DNA of 64,000 bases from contig NW_002060948.1 of the NCBI RefSeq assembly GCF_000150275.1, positions 321,066-385,065 of the forward strand. The letters are read 5' to 3'. Every line of letters begins with the position of its first letter. Position 1 is the stretch's first letter. Under the pieces are notes generated by a model. The model was not told the origin of the DNA and searched no databases. It saw only the letters and a program-made list of their open reading frames with translations. The position numbers and the translations under genes are program-made. The DNA is from Trichoplax adhaerens (lineage: Eukaryota > Placozoa > Uniplacotomia > Trichoplacea > Trichoplacidae). Below, in pieces: positions 63,959 to 64,000 of the stretch.

Positions 63959-64000
63959 CTGCAACAGAAGAGAACTTTGTTAATTTATTAGGTAGTTTCT

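Overview
The window looks like nuclear DNA from an early-branching animal. It is AT-rich. Its genes are split by mostly short GT-AG introns, and three are clear relatives of animal housekeeping or ciliary genes (WDR20, TOGARAM1, RPAP1). A class A GPCR and a CARD-type death fold also point to Metazoa. Compact introns inside genes, lineage-specific GPCRs and an intron-bearing hydantoinase-like fusion make a placozoan (Trichoplax/Hoilungia type) my best guess. That is inference; a sponge or cnidarian is not excluded. No rRNA, tRNA, CRISPR or recognisable transposase gene was seen.

Layout. 561-2153 (+): 3' part of WDR20, a WD40 cofactor of the USP12/USP46 deubiquitinases, with two possible C-termini. 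3400-3636 (+): an unrecognised 78-aa ORF. 3764-16426 (-): a complete TOGARAM1/crescerin gene in 17 exons whose phases all fit (1785 aa, four TOG domains), with a 4.85-kb intron full of degenerate tandem repeats and a long poly-Glu stretch. 16427-29465: a gene desert with tandem arrays and one copy of a dispersed element. 29466-30587 (+): a divergent rhodopsin-like GPCR. 30588-35865: intergenic, with tandem duplications.

35866-41026 (+): a 12-exon gene for a 1013-aa fusion of a HyuA-type hydantoinase/oxoprolinase and an S-Me-THD (DUF917) domain. 43946-48759 (+): a small ankyrin-repeat protein with roughly one repeat per exon, ending in a CARD-like domain and a CIIS CaaX box. 48760-52575: intergenic, with a perfect 44-bp palindrome, the inverted second copy of the dispersed element, and a GC-richer patch holding a consensus RFX X-box. 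52576-60116 (+): a 21-exon, 795-aa protein with two EF-hand pairs and three THFxLGSD motifs. 60574 to the right edge (-): the C-terminal part of RPAP1, which runs off the window.

Themes. Two genes are ciliary or probably ciliary: TOGARAM1 (axonemal tubulin binding) and the EF-hand protein, which has an X-box about 320 bp upstream. The ankyrin-CARD-CaaX protein is the best candidate for a little-described signalling architecture. The EF-hand protein seems to have arisen by internal duplication, because both EF pairs carry introns at the same two positions and phases. Exon coordinates come from reading splice sites and reading-frame continuity by eye and from remembered family sequence; no alignment or transcript data was available.
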